Counted from the stretch's first letter, positions 17,278-27,186 are shown. The stretch is DNA of 64,000 nucleotides from Bog-756 sp963830165 (GCA_963830165.1 CAWHKZ010000006.1:124001-188000); one strand, 5' to 3'. Numbers and translations: made by a program. Notes: generated by a model from the letters alone, not told the origin.

Positions 17278-19076
17278 TGCATACCAACCGACTCCATCGT
17301 CCGCTGAAGCGACTGGTGGCCGGGGCGGTGATCGTGGCATCGGCCACGACGCTCCTGGCCGGAGCGCTCGTCGTGCCCGCCGGCGCCGCGGGCAGCCCGC
17401 CGTACGCCACCAAGGTGACGGTCACGTCCAACGAGGCCAAACTCCAGACCGGCGAGGCGGCGACCTTCACCGCCAAGGTCACCTCCACCGGGCACGGTGT
17501 ACCTGGTGGACAGGTCACCTTCTCCATCACCGGGGCCGACAGCTCGACGGTCGTCTGCGACACCAGTGACGTCCAGACGCTCGCCAGCGGCGTGGCCACC
17601 TGCGGCGTGGCCGCGGGTCTCCTGGCCGCCAGCGGGCCCTTCACGGTGGTGGCCCAGTACGCGGACACCGTCGACTCGAACTACCAGCCCGCGACGGGCA
17701 CCAAGACCCAGGTCGTGGAGCTGGGCGACACGACCACGACGGTCACGTCGGAGACCAACCCGGCGGTGACCGGTGAGCCCCTCGCGTTCACCGCGGCGGT
17801 CGCGCCGTCCGGCGCGGCGCTTGGGTCGCCCACCGGCTCGGTCACCTTCGGGGGCGTCACGTGCGACGGGGGCACCAACGTGATCCCCCTGTCGGGCGGC
17901 CTCGCCCAGTGCTCGATCGCCGGAGGTCTGATGAGCCAGACGGGCACCTACCCCGTGACCGCCGCGTACTCGGGTGACACCAACTTCGCCGGGAGTTCGA
18001 GCATCGTCCACCAGTCGGTCAAGACCGCGGCCACCACGGTCACGCTGGTCCCCACGGCCGGCTCGTGCACGGGTGACATCTGCTCGGTGGGCGAGGGCAC
18101 GTCGATCTCCTTCACGGCCACCGCCGCGCCGACGGGTACCGACGGTGGGTCGGGCACCCCGCAGGGGACGATCACCTTCGTCATCGCCAAGCCGGGATCG
18201 AACACGTCCTTCCCGTGCGACGGCGGCACCAACGTGATCGCCCTGGTCGACGGCTCGGCCAGCTGCAACATCGCCGCCGGTCTGCCGGCCGTCGTCTACT
18301 ACAAGGTCTCGGCCACGCTGACGGCCGCCGGCTACCAGTCGAGCGTGGGCTCGCTCTACGAGAACGCGGCGCTGGCCTCGACCGACACCACGACCTCGGT
18401 ACCGAAGAACATCGGAGCCGGCCAGACCTTCGCGGTGACCGCCGTGGTCACCCCGGCCGACTACACCGGGTCGAACACGCCCACCGGGTTCGTCAACATC
18501 CTGGTGTGCGGTAACAACTCGGACGGCAACGACGGCTGCCAGGGCGGTGCCGCCCCGGTGGGCCCGGGTGGCGTGGCCGCTCTCACCATCGGCGGGGGCG
18601 AGTACCCCGGCGAATACTCGTACCAGGCCGTCTACACGGGTGACTCGAACTTCTACTCGAGCACGGCGAGGTCCAAGTTCATCTTCATCGGCAAGTCGCC
18701 CACCGACGTCTCGCTGAGCGAGCCCGGTGGCTTCTACTCGACGGACGGTTCGGCCGTGGGCATCACGGCCACGGTGGTGGCCACCAACGGCGCCGCCGGA
18801 TCGACACTCGTCGGGCCTCCGACCGGCAACGTCACCTTCACCATCACCGATCCCAACGGGAACGCGGTGACCTGCCAGGGCGGCAACGTGGTCCCCCTGC
18901 CGATCGCCCCGGAAGAGACCGAGGGCTCGGTGACGTGTCTGCTGCCGCCGGGAACGCTCACCGATCTGACACCACCGGCGACCGACTACACCATCCAGGT
19001 GAACTACAGCGGTGACTCGGACTACACGTCCTCCAACGGCCGTGCCGTCCAGGTCGTGGTGCCCGCCGCCGTCTGA
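17277..19076 (+). CDS. Secreted protein with repeated bacterial Ig-like domains
   Basis: A 599-residue protein: a signal peptide (RLVAGAVIVASATTLLAGALVVPAGAAG, residues ~12-39) followed by about five Ig-like beta-sandwich repeats of ~90-115 residues. Each repeat contains a (P)xG-x-VTF strand, a CDGGTNVI-type segment and ends in a Y-x-GD-x-(N/D)-(F/Y) motif (YSGDTNF, YTGDSNF, YSGDSDY), typical of the Big_3 class. Such repeats form extracellular stalks or adhesins. There is no LPXTG motif, transmembrane anchor or catalytic domain at the C-terminus, so it is probably released or bound by a partner. The ATG at 17277 overlaps the previous stop; a GTG one codon earlier is an alternative. Confidence 0.85.
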   Translation: MHTNRLHRPLKRLVAGAVIVASATTLLAGALVVPAGAAGSPPYATKVTVTSNEAKLQTGEAATFTAKVTSTGHGVPGGQVTFSITGADSSTVVCDTSDVQTLASGVATCGVAAGLLAASGPFTVVAQYADTVDSNYQPATGTKTQVVELGDTTTTVTSETNPAVTGEPLAFTAAVAPSGAALGSPTGSVTFGGVTCDGGTNVIPLSGGLAQCSIAGGLMSQTGTYPVTAAYSGDTNFAGSSSIVHQSVKTAATTVTLVPTAGSCTGDICSVGEGTSISFTATAAPTGTDGGSGTPQGTITFVIAKPGSNTSFPCDGGTNVIALVDGSASCNIAAGLPAVVYYKVSATLTAAGYQSSVGSLYENAALASTDTTTSVPKNIGAGQTFAVTAVVTPADYTGSNTPTGFVNILVCGNNSDGNDGCQGGAAPVGPGGVAALTIGGGEYPGEYSYQAVYTGDSNFYSSTARSKFIFIGKSPTDVSLSEPGGFYSTDGSAVGITATVVATNGAAGSTLVGPPTGNVTFTITDPNGNAVTCQGGNVVPLPIAPEETEGSVTCLLPPGTLTDLTPPATDYTIQVNYSGDSDYTSSNGRAVQVVVPAAV

Positions 19077-19101
19077 GCGGTCGACGACCGAACGCGCCAC
19101 C

Positions 19102-19141
19102 GGGGGCGCACCCAGGGACCAGGGTCCCGGGGTGCGCCCCC
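19102..19141. terminator. Bidirectional hairpin terminator between convergent genes
   Basis: A perfect 12-bp inverted repeat, GGGGGCGCACCC at 19102-19113 and its complement at 19130-19141, with a 16-base loop that can pair internally. It lies between the ends of the Ig-like protein gene and the APC permease gene, so it probably ends both transcripts. Confidence 0.75.
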
Positions 19142-19158
19142 GTGCCGTCCCCGTCGGC

Positions 19159-20580
19159 TCATACCGTCGTCGGCTTGCGGCCGCGCCGCCGGGCGACGAA
19201 CCACGCGGCACCGAAGCACCCGACCACGACCACGAGGGCCACGAAGGGGAACGCGTCGTACGGCGAGGGCTGGCCCGGTGTGCACAGGGTCACGAAGGGG
19301 ACGACCAGGGCCGCCACCCCGAGTACGGGTAGGACCACGTGCCGCACCGCGGAGAACCGGTCGCGGTGGTGGCGCCAGGCGTAGAGCGGCAACGACACCA
19401 TGGTGAGGACGTACACGAACAGGATCACGATGGTGCCGAGCGTCGAGCACTCGGCGTACAGCCCGACGGGGTCCATGGAGCCGGTGCCGACGCCCACCGC
19501 GTGGACAAGTGCCCAGACGGCGATGACGCCCAGCCCGATCCCGACGAACGCGGCCAGGGCCCGGGCCGGGGTCCGGGTGGACGGCCGGATCACCCCGAGC
19601 CAGCGGGGGAGCTTGCCCGTGCGACCGGCGTCGTAGAGCATGCGCGACTGCGAGTTGGTGCCGGAGACCAGCGTGGCGAGCACGGAGACGATGCCGGCCA
19701 CCCAGGCGATCAGGGCGAACGGCCCGAGCGCCCGGTCGGCCACCGTCAGGAACGGGATCGAGGACCGGCCGATCGACGACACGTCGTACCCGAAGCCGGT
19801 GACCGTGGCGTAGGCGAACAGGAGGAAGAGCACGGTGGCGATGGCGATCGACGCCATGAGGGCCCGGGGGATCGTCGTGCGGGGCTCGCGGCACTCCTCG
19901 GCCAGGGACGGTCCGTTCTCCCAGCCGATGAACATGTAGAGGGCGAGGGGGAAGCCGGCCGACAGGCCGCCCAGGCCGCCGGTGACCTCCGACCACCGGA
20001 AGGGTGCCGCCGACAGGGTGGCCCGGTGGTCGACCAGGATGACCACGCAGGCCACCACCATGATGACCACCTGGAGGACCACCGCTCCGCCGACCACGGC
20101 GGTGGACAGCCGGATGCCCCGGATCATGAGGGCCAGGGCGGCCAGGGCGATGACCGCGGTCAGCGGGCCCCAGGCGAGGTCGGCGATCCCGTAGTGGGCC
20201 AGCGTGATGGCGATGAAGCCACCGGACATGGTGATGACCCCGGCCATGGCGATCGTGTATCCCACCGCCACGAGACCGGCCGTGGCGATCCCGGCCACGG
20301 GGCCGAGGCCATGTTCGACGAACTCGATGAAGCTGCCGGCCGAGGGTTCGCTGCGGCTGAACTCGGCGACCCCCATGGCCAGCAGGAACACGGCGACGGC
20401 GGCGGCGAGGATCGTGAGGGGGGCACCCACGCCGGCGGTCACGGCGACCACGCCGAACCCGAAGTAGAAGTCGATGCCCGGGCCGATGTTGGCCACCGTC
20501 GACGCGGTCACGTCGGCGGTGCCGAGCTGGTCCGCCCGAAGTCCCTGTCCGCCTGAGGGGGCGGTCGCGGGCGTGCTCAC
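19159..20580 (-). CDS. APC family amino-acid/polyamine permease
   Basis: A 473-residue integral membrane protein with about 12 hydrophobic segments spread over the whole length. The N-terminal GTADVTASTVANIGPGIDFYFGFG is the unwound helix-1 region of APC transporters, and MFIGWENGPSLAEECREPRTTIPRAL is the conserved intracellular loop after helix 6. Members import amino acids, amines or related compounds with protons or by exchange. The substrate is not predictable. The GTG start at 20580 gives a 20-residue cytoplasmic leader. It converges on the Ig-like gene with a shared terminator. Confidence 0.88.
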   Translation of the reverse strand: MSTPATAPSGGQGLRADQLGTADVTASTVANIGPGIDFYFGFGVVAVTAGVGAPLTILAAAVAVFLLAMGVAEFSRSEPSAGSFIEFVEHGLGPVAGIATAGLVAVGYTIAMAGVITMSGGFIAITLAHYGIADLAWGPLTAVIALAALALMIRGIRLSTAVVGGAVVLQVVIMVVACVVILVDHRATLSAAPFRWSEVTGGLGGLSAGFPLALYMFIGWENGPSLAEECREPRTTIPRALMASIAIATVLFLLFAYATVTGFGYDVSSIGRSSIPFLTVADRALGPFALIAWVAGIVSVLATLVSGTNSQSRMLYDAGRTGKLPRWLGVIRPSTRTPARALAAFVGIGLGVIAVWALVHAVGVGTGSMDPVGLYAECSTLGTIVILFVYVLTMVSLPLYAWRHHRDRFSAVRHVVLPVLGVAALVVPFVTLCTPGQPSPYDAFPFVALVVVVGCFGAAWFVARRRGRKPTTV

Positions 20581-20713
20581 CGGGCCACGGCACCGGGGCG
20601 GTCCCCGAGGAGGGCTCCGGTGCGCCTGCTCTCCACCGGGCCGCCCACCGCCGCATTGTCCTACCGTTGGCCGCCCGGGTCAACGAACCGACGGCACGCG
20701 CCGGGTCGGGCGG

Positions 20714-22654
20714 TCAGTCGGTGGCGTCGGCCGGTGCGGTCCGACCCGCCACGTCGCCCGCAGCGGCGACCCGGCCGTCGGCCAGGCGCGGCCGGTCCCG
20801 CAGGTTCGCGGGCAGGATGTCCGGGTCGGCGACGGCCCTCCCGATCACGTCGAGGATCTCGTCGCCGATCAGCTCGCTGCGCACCAGCAGCGCGTCCCGG
20901 AGCGCCTCCACGATGTGGCGGTGCTCCTCCAGCATGCGGGTCACCGACTGCTTGGCGTCGTCGAGGAGGGCCTCCACCTCGCACCGGCTCTGCTCGTCGG
21001 CGAGGACCTTGCCCACGATGCCGCCCCCCGGGTGCTCGATGGCCCCTACCGAGACCAGCGAGGATCCCATGCCCAGCTGCCCGACCATCTGGCAGGCGTT
21101 GAGGGTGGCGGCCTGCAGGTCGCTCGCCACACCGGTCGAGCACTCGCCGAAGAACAGCTCCTCGGCCACCATGCCGCCGAAGGCGATGTCGATCATGGTC
21201 CGCACCTCGGACCGGGTCTTGGTGAACCGCTCCTCGGTGTCGGAGTGGCTGAGCAGCCCGAGCGCATCGCGGCGCTTCACGATGGTGAGCACCTCGAGCT
21301 TGCGACCGCGCCCGACCAGCCAGGCCACCGTGGCGTGGCCGGCCTCGTGGGTGGCGATGGTGCGGCGCTCGGCCTCGGTGTACTCGACGGGCTGGGCCAG
21401 GCCGATCTCCTCGGTCATCTTGGCCTGCTGCACGTCGTTCCACGACAGGCGGTCGGCACCTCGGCGGAGGGCCCACACCAACGCCTCGTCGAGCAGGTGC
21501 TCGATCATGACGGGCGAGTAGCCCGCGGTCATGGCCGCCAGCGTGTCGCGCCGCGTCGGGTCGTCCAGCTCGGCGTCGTGGGCCTTCTTGCCCAGGTAGT
21601 AGTCGAGGATGTCGCGCCGTCCGGTCCGTCCGGGCAGCCCGAAGTAGATGGTGCGGTCGAAGCGACCCGGTCGTACCAGTGCCGGGTCGAGGTCGTCCAT
21701 CCGGTTGGTCGCCCCGATGACCAGGATGTTGGCCGGCGCCGCCGTCGGCTTGCGGAGCCGCCGGTCGGCCGGCAGCCAGGCGTTGACCGCCTCGACGATC
21801 TTGCCCCGGAACCGGACGGAGCGGGGGGTCTGGTCGAACGACTGGAGCTGGATCAGCAGCTCGTTGACCACGCCGGGCACTCCCTCGCCGTGGCTGGATC
21901 CGTTGCCCCGCCGGCCGCCGATGGCGTCGAGCTCCTCGATGAAGCCGATGGCCCCGCCCTCACGGCGGGCGTGGCGCCGCAGCTCCTTGAAGTAGGAGCG
22001 GATCTTGCGGTTCGTCTGCCCGTAGAACATGGACTGGAAGGCCGAGGACGAGACGAACAGGAACGGCACGCCGGCTTCGGCGGCCATGGCCTTGGCCATG
22101 TACGTCTTGCCCGTGCCCGGAGGGCCCTCGAACAGGATGGCCTTGCGGGGGGTGCCGCCCATCTGCTCGTTGAACGTCCGGTAGGCGAGGAAGAGGTTGA
22201 GGGTCTTGGTGACCTCCTCGACGAGTCCCTCCGAGCCGCGCACGTCGTCGAAGGTCATCGTCAGCTCGTCCGGGCGGAAGAGGATGTGGGGTGACCGACC
22301 GGCGCCCAGCATCGGGACGATCATCACCATGGACAGCAGGACGATGAGGCCGATCGGCAGCATGTAGGGGGTGAGGCCCGGGGGGATCGACGGGCTGGGC
22401 AGGGGAGCGCCCGGTGCGAGCACGTCGCGCAGCACCAGGGCGGCGGCCACGAACCCCAGCAGGACGGCCAGGCGACGCAGCCGTGCCGATCGGGCCTTGG
22501 TCCGGTGGGCCCCGACGTCGGTCGTGTCCATCCGGGCCACACCGGCGCCCGACAGGGCACCCAGGGCGTCGGACCCGGCCGCGTCGTCCGGGGCGGGGAT
22601 CGTCCCGACCGGTGCCACCGACCCGCCGGCTCGTGCTTCGGGTGCTGGATCCAT
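20714..22654 (-). CDS. FtsH-like membrane AAA+ zinc metalloprotease
   Basis: A 646-residue protein with an N-terminal disordered part, two membrane segments (~62-76 and 97-115) separated by only ~20 residues, an AAA+ ATPase domain and an M41 peptidase domain. Visible motifs are Walker A GPPGTGKT (177-184), the arginine-finger helix NRMDDLDPALVRPGRFDR, zinc site HEAGH (436-440) and the third zinc ligand Asp512 in STGVASDLQAAT. Two departures from FtsH: the Walker B is FIEELDAIG with Glu at 240 where Asp is usual, and ~30 residues are inserted before the NILVIGATNR strand. The periplasmic domain of classical FtsH is missing. Membrane-protein quality control is the likely role. The start at 22654 fits AAGGGAG seven bases upstream. 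Confidence 0.82.
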   Translation of the reverse strand: MDPAPEARAGGSVAPVGTIPAPDDAAGSDALGALSGAGVARMDTTDVGAHRTKARSARLRRLAVLLGFVAAALVLRDVLAPGAPLPSPSIPPGLTPYMLPIGLIVLLSMVMIVPMLGAGRSPHILFRPDELTMTFDDVRGSEGLVEEVTKTLNLFLAYRTFNEQMGGTPRKAILFEGPPGTGKTYMAKAMAAEAGVPFLFVSSSAFQSMFYGQTNRKIRSYFKELRRHARREGGAIGFIEELDAIGGRRGNGSSHGEGVPGVVNELLIQLQSFDQTPRSVRFRGKIVEAVNAWLPADRRLRKPTAAPANILVIGATNRMDDLDPALVRPGRFDRTIYFGLPGRTGRRDILDYYLGKKAHDAELDDPTRRDTLAAMTAGYSPVMIEHLLDEALVWALRRGADRLSWNDVQQAKMTEEIGLAQPVEYTEAERRTIATHEAGHATVAWLVGRGRKLEVLTIVKRRDALGLLSHSDTEERFTKTRSEVRTMIDIAFGGMVAEELFFGECSTGVASDLQAATLNACQMVGQLGMGSSLVSVGAIEHPGGGIVGKVLADEQSRCEVEALLDDAKQSVTRMLEEHRHIVEALRDALLVRSELIGDEILDVIGRAVADPDILPANLRDRPRLADGRVAAAGDVAGRTAPADATD

Positions 22655-22980
22655 GGCATCGCTCCCTTGTGCGGTGGGACGTCCCACGTGGCTGTCGCCA
22701 GCTGGTGACGGCTTCCTGTGGCGAACCTACGGCCGGCCCGGCGGAAAGGTCAACCGACTCCACGGAGGGTGGGCGGAACACCCAAGTTTCCCGTCAGTTA
22801 CGCGAGAAACCCACGCATGGTGACGGAATCGACGATGGGAGTTGCCGTCCGGGTGCCGTCCGGTTGCCGGCAATTCCGCCGTCACCACCTGATGCGGAGC
22901 GGCCCGGGCACCACATCAGGTGCTCGGGCCGGGGTCCGCCGGAGGGCCGGTCAGGTCGAGCCGGGGAAGGCTGGGTGCGC
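22655..22980. other. Intergenic region of 326 bases
   Basis: No convincing gene. The left part should carry the promoter of the FtsH-like gene (minus strand) and the right part holds the hairpin at 22901-22930. A shadow of the lipoprotein gene in another frame accounts for the open frames seen here. Confidence 0.5.
22901..22930 (-). terminator. Hairpin terminator of the lipoprotein gene
   Basis: A 12-bp inverted repeat with one G-T pair, arms 22901-22912 (GGCCCGGGCACC) and 22919-22930, with a 6-base loop. It begins 50 bases downstream of the lipoprotein stop codon on the minus strand. Confidence 0.6.
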
Positions 22981-23934
22981 CTAGCTGGGCACGGGGAACT
23001 CGCGCACCTCGAAGTCCGACAGGATCGTCGGGCACAGCGTCGGGTCGTCGAGGGCACACGACTCGGCGACCACGTTCGCCGAACTGCCGTAGGAGATGGC
23101 CGAGGGGACCTGGGGGAAGATGACGACGCCGGACACCGCCGTCTGGCCGCCCGATGCGGCCAGGTTGCCCAGCACCCCTGCGGGGTCGGCCACCGCGGTG
23201 ACGTCCGGGGTGAGGGAGTTGGTGAGCTCCCCCGACGGCTTGCTGGTCGAGCAGCCCGCCGAGTGGGACTGCCACGACGGGATGGCGAAGTACGAGCAGA
23301 CCAGGTCGATGCCGGCCGTCGAGCCCGTCGAGGCGTAGGTGGCGAAGATGCCCTCGGAACCGGGAGCCGGTGCGCCTGTGGTCGGCGGGGTCGGGTCGTT
23401 CGGCGGGTAGACGGCCAGCGTCGTCGTGCCGTAGCCGCCGATGGCTGCCGACTGGCCGATCGGCTGCGCCGGGGCCGCCGGCGAGCCGGTCGCCCCCCCG
23501 ACGGCCGTCGTCGTGGTCGTCCCGTAGCCGTCGCTCGCGCCGGATGAACCGGACGCCACCAGCGCACAGGTCCACCCGGCGGGGCCGAGCAGGGTGTGGA
23601 CCCCGTCGGTGTAGAAGGTCACCTTCCCGACGAGCGACGTGGGGATCGGGGCCACGAGGATGGTCGGGTCCCATCCCGAGGACGACTTGATCTGCGTACC
23701 GAATGCGGCAGGATTGACGCAGGGGACGACGGGGAAGGCGACGGCCACCTCGCCGTTCACGGGGACGGTGGTCGACGTGGCGCTTCCCGAGGTGGTCGAG
23801 GTCGAGGTCGGGGTCCCGCCGGCCGAGGCGGACGTGGACAGGAGGTTGCTCCCGCAGCCGGCCAGCACGATCAGGCCGCTCGCCGCCCCGGCCGCCAGCC
23901 ACCGTGCCCTGCCCCCACTCGCGCTGTACATCAT
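22981..23934 (-). CDS. Putative lipoprotein of unknown function
   Basis: A 317-residue protein with a lipoprotein signal peptide: positively charged start, hydrophobic run WLAAGAASGLIVLAGC and a lipobox LAGC with Cys at about residue 27. A Ser/Thr-rich linker (STSASAGGTPTSTSTTSG) follows, then a ~260-residue extracellular part with six cysteines and two TTTTTAVGG / GGYGTTTLAV repeats. No domain is recognised. The start is ATG at 23934 or one codon later at 23931, with AGGGGCG upstream and TATCGT eight bases before the first ATG. It is divergent from the MFS exporter gene, so the two promoters share 140 bases. Confidence 0.75.
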   Translation of the reverse strand: MMYSASGGRARWLAAGAASGLIVLAGCGSNLLSTSASAGGTPTSTSTTSGSATSTTVPVNGEVAVAFPVVPCVNPAAFGTQIKSSSGWDPTILVAPIPTSLVGKVTFYTDGVHTLLGPAGWTCALVASGSSGASDGYGTTTTTAVGGATGSPAAPAQPIGQSAAIGGYGTTTLAVYPPNDPTPPTTGAPAPGSEGIFATYASTGSTAGIDLVCSYFAIPSWQSHSAGCSTSKPSGELTNSLTPDVTAVADPAGVLGNLAASGGQTAVSGVVIFPQVPSAISYGSSANVVAESCALDDPTLCPTILSDFEVREFPVPS

Positions 23935-24076
23935 CGCCCCTGACGATAGGCCGCCACACGTGCCCGGCGGTGGGCAAAGGATACGCTGCGCATGCTGACG
24001 TTGACGTATGCGGTAACCTGAGGGCGATCGCACACCCGGCCTGGCGGGCGTCGGACCCCGATGCGCAGGGAGCACC

Positions 24077-25952
24077 ATGGCCATCATCGAGAAGCACGCA
24101 GACTCCGGGGGCGGGAGTCGCCGCAACGGTCGGGACGGATCCCGGCGACGCCGCACCAGCCGGGAGGACCGCCTGAGCGGCGACCTGTCCACGCTCCCGC
24201 CCAACTACAAGTGGATGGCCCTGTTCATCTCCACCCTCGGGATGCTGATGGCCACCATCGACGGCTCGATCGTGCTCATCTCGCTGCCCAACATCTTCCG
24301 CGGGATCGGCATCGATCCGCTCGAGGCGGGCAACACCTTCTTCCTCCTGTGGATGATCCTCGGCTTCCTGGTGGTGACCAGCGTCCTGGTGGTGACCCTC
24401 GGTCGGCTGGGCGACATCCACGGCCGGGTGCGCATCTACAACTTCGGCTTCGCCGTCTTCACGTTCTTCTCGTTGATGCTGTCGATCACGTGGATGACGG
24501 GCCATGCGGCCGGCGTGTGGCTGATCGTCATGCGCATCTTCCAGGGGGTCGGTGCGGCCATGCTCATGGCCAACTCGGCGGCCATCCTCACCGACGTGTT
24601 CCCCGACAACAAGCGGGGCATGGCGCTCGGGGTGAACCAGGCCGCCGCGTTCAGCGGGACGTTCATCGGTCTCGTGCTCGGCGGCGTTCTGGCCCCCCTC
24701 AACTGGCGGTGGATCTTCCTGGTGTCGGTGCCCATCGGCCTCATCGGCACGATCCTGGGCTACCGCGAAGCTCCACGAGACGAGCCCCCGCCGCCCGGCC
24801 CGTATCGACTGGCCCGGCAACATCACCTTCGCCATCGGGCTCATCCTGGTCATGGTCGGCATCACCTACGGCATCGAGCCCTACGGAGGGCACGTGATGG
24901 GGTGGACCAACCCGCTGGTGCTCTGCTCGGTGGCCGTCGGCGTGGTCCTCCTGGGCGTGTTCTGCGTCGTGGAGACGCGGGTGCCCCAGCCCATGTTCCG
25001 GCTCCAGCTGTTCAAGATCCGGGCCTTCACCTCCGGTGTCCTGGCCAGCTTCCTCGCCGCCCTCAGCCGGGGCGGTCTCATGTTCATGCTGATCATCTGG
25101 CTCCAGGGGATCTGGCTGCCGCTGCACGGGTACGCCTTCACCGTGACACCGCTGTGGGCAGGCATCGCCATGCTCCCCCTCACCCTCGGGTTCCTGGTCG
25201 CCGGCCCCCTGTCGGGGGTCCTGTCGGACCGGTTGGGCCCCCGGCCGTTCGCCACCGGCGGCATGCTCGGCACGGCCGTCTGCTTCATCCTGCTCGAGCT
25301 CCTACCCGTGGACTTCCCCTACTGGCTCTTCGCGCTCCTGCTCTTCGCGACCGGGATGTGCATGGCCTCGTTCGGGTCGCCGAACCGGGCCGGGGTGATG
25401 AACAGCCTGCCGGCCGAGCACCGCGGGGCCGGCTCGGGCATGAACACCACGTTCCAGAACTCGGCGCAGGTGCTGTCGATCGGGATCTTCTTCACGCTCA
25501 TGATCGTGGGCCTCACCGCCTCGCTGTCGGCCAATCTGCTGCACGGACTGGTGGTCCACGGCGTGCCTTCCGCCGTGGCCGAGCGGGTGGCCCATCTCTC
25601 GCCGGTCTCCACGCTGTTCGCCGCGTTCCTCGGCTACAACCCGGTCGAGCACCTCGTCGGCCCGCACGTGCTGGCCCAGCTGACCCCGGCCCAGCAGGCG
25701 GCACTCACCGGCCGGAGCTTCTTCCCCGGTCTGATCAGCCGGCCCTTCCAGGCCGGTCTCCACGCCGCGCTCGACTTCGCCATCCTGGCCAGCCTGCTGG
25801 CGGCGTGGGCGTCCTGGCAGCGGGGCGGCCGCTACGTCTACCACGAGGGCGACGAGGCCGATGCCGAGGGTGACCAGCAGGTCGGGGTCGCTCTCACCGC
25901 CGCCGCCGCCGCCGACGCGGCCGTCGGCGCCGACACCGAGGCCCTGCAGTGA
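24077..25952 (+). CDS. MFS drug/metabolite exporter (DHA2, EmrB/QacA type), one frameshift
   Basis: About 620 residues when one extra base near 24768 is allowed for; the frame passes from ...TILGYRE to KLHETSPRRPARIDWPGN in the next frame. Roughly 14 membrane segments, the motif LGRLGDIHGRVRIYNFGF (MFS motif A) and the QGVGAAMLMANSAAILTDVFP / GVNQAAAFSGTFIGLVLGGVL segment (antiporter motif C region) place it in the proton-driven 14-helix exporter family. It is the first gene of a cassette: its TGA overlaps the GTG of a MerR regulator, which in turn overlaps a dienelactone-hydrolase gene. Export of a toxic compound sensed by the MerR protein is the natural reading. Confidence 0.8.
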
Positions 25953-26443
25953 CGGCCGCTGCGGCCACGCTCGCCACCGGGGACGTCCTCCGCATCGGCG
26001 AGCTGGCCCAGCGCACCGGCGTGACGACCCGAACCCTCCGTTACTGGGAGGAGCAGGGCCTGATCCGCCCGAGCGGCCATCGCGGCGGGGGCGAGCGCCT
26101 CTACCTGCCGGCCGACATGGCCCGGGTGACCCGCATCCGCGATCTGCAGGAGCTGCTCGGGTTCTCGCTGGCCGAGGTCCGGGTCGTGCTCGACACGGCC
26201 GACGCCGACGCCCTGGACCGGCTCCGCTCGGAGTACCGGTGGGGTGCCGCCAGCCCGGCCCGGCGGAGGACCCTGCTCCTGGAGGCGGCCGAGGCCAACG
26301 ACCGGCTGCTGGCCCGGCTCGACGAGACGCTGGCCCGGATCAAGGCCTTCCGGGACGAGCAGGAGGCGAAGTCCAATCGCCTCGCCGAGCTGCTGGACGA
26401 GCTCGACGCAACCACCGCACCCACCGAGGAGGAGACGACATGA
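25949..26443 (+). CDS. MerR family transcriptional regulator
   Basis: A 164-residue MerR-type regulator. The winged helix-turn-helix LRIGELAQRTGVTTRTLRYWEEQGLI occupies residues ~15-40, followed by the second part of the wing (GGGERLYLPADMARVTRIRDLQELLGFSLAEV) and a long dimerisation helix from ~90 to 155. There are no conserved cysteines in the effector part, so it is not a metal or SoxR-type sensor; a multidrug or organic-ligand sensor is more likely. The GTG start overlaps the stop of the MFS gene (GTGA) and its own stop overlaps the next start (ATGA). It is expected to control this cassette. Confidence 0.9.
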   Translation: MTAAAATLATGDVLRIGELAQRTGVTTRTLRYWEEQGLIRPSGHRGGGERLYLPADMARVTRIRDLQELLGFSLAEVRVVLDTADADALDRLRSEYRWGAASPARRRTLLLEAAEANDRLLARLDETLARIKAFRDEQEAKSNRLAELLDELDATTAPTEEETT

Positions 26444-27186
26444 CCCGAGGAGACCTGACTGCCCAGACGGTCGAGATCACGGGACACGCAGGGGACACCA
26501 TCGAGGCGTACGTCGCCCGTCCGCTCGACGGGCGACCGGTCGGTGGCGTGGTGGTGATCCACCACATGCCGGGCTGGGACGAGGGATCGAAGGAGATCAC
26601 CCGGAAGTTCGCGGCCAACGGCTACCTGGCCGCCTGTCCCAACCTCTACAGCCGGGAGGCGCCGGGGGCGAGCCCCGACGACGCGGCGGCCGTGGCCCGG
26701 GCCAACGGGGGCGTGCCCGACGACCGTCTGGTGGGGGACGTGGCCGGGGCGCTGGCCCACCTGCGGTCGCTGGCCGGATCGAACGGCAAGGTGGCCACGA
26801 TCGGCTACTGCTCGGGCGGGCGCCAGTCGCTGCTGGCCGCCTGCAGCCTCGACCTCGATGCCGCCGTCGACTGCTACGGGGCCTTCGCGCTGACGTCCCC
26901 GCCCGACGAGTTCCCCTTGCAGGTGTCGCCGCTGGGCGACCGGATCGAGAGCCTCTCGTGCCCGCTCCTCGGGCTCTTCGGTGCCGACGACCAGTATCCG
27001 GGGTCCGAGGAGGTGGCCGAGCTCGAGCGCAGGCTGGTGGCCGCCGGCAAGGACGTGGAGTTCCACTCCTACGAGGGGGCGGGCCACGCCTTCTTCAACA
27101 CCGACCGACCGAGCTACCGGGCCGAGGCCGCCCAGGACGGGTGGGAGCGGATCTGGGCCTTCTTCGGCCGGCACCTGTCGGCCTGA
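26440..27186 (+). CDS. Dienelactone hydrolase family protein
   Basis: A 248-residue alpha/beta hydrolase of the dienelactone hydrolase family. The nucleophile is Cys124 in GYCSGGRQS, the acid is Asp183 or Asp184 in FGADDQYPG, and the histidine is His216 in EGAGHAFFN; Cys as nucleophile is the hallmark of this family. The enzyme opens lactone or ester bonds, classically dienelactone to maleylacetate in chloroaromatic breakdown, but many members act on other compounds. It is the third gene of the exporter/MerR cassette with an ATGA overlap, so it may detoxify the compound the exporter moves. Confidence 0.88.
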   Translation: MTRGDLTAQTVEITGHAGDTIEAYVARPLDGRPVGGVVVIHHMPGWDEGSKEITRKFAANGYLAACPNLYSREAPGASPDDAAAVARANGGVPDDRLVGDVAGALAHLRSLAGSNGKVATIGYCSGGRQSLLAACSLDLDAAVDCYGAFALTSPPDEFPLQVSPLGDRIESLSCPLLGLFGADDQYPGSEEVAELERRLVAAGKDVEFHSYEGAGHAFFNTDRPSYRAEAAQDGWERIWAFFGRHLSA

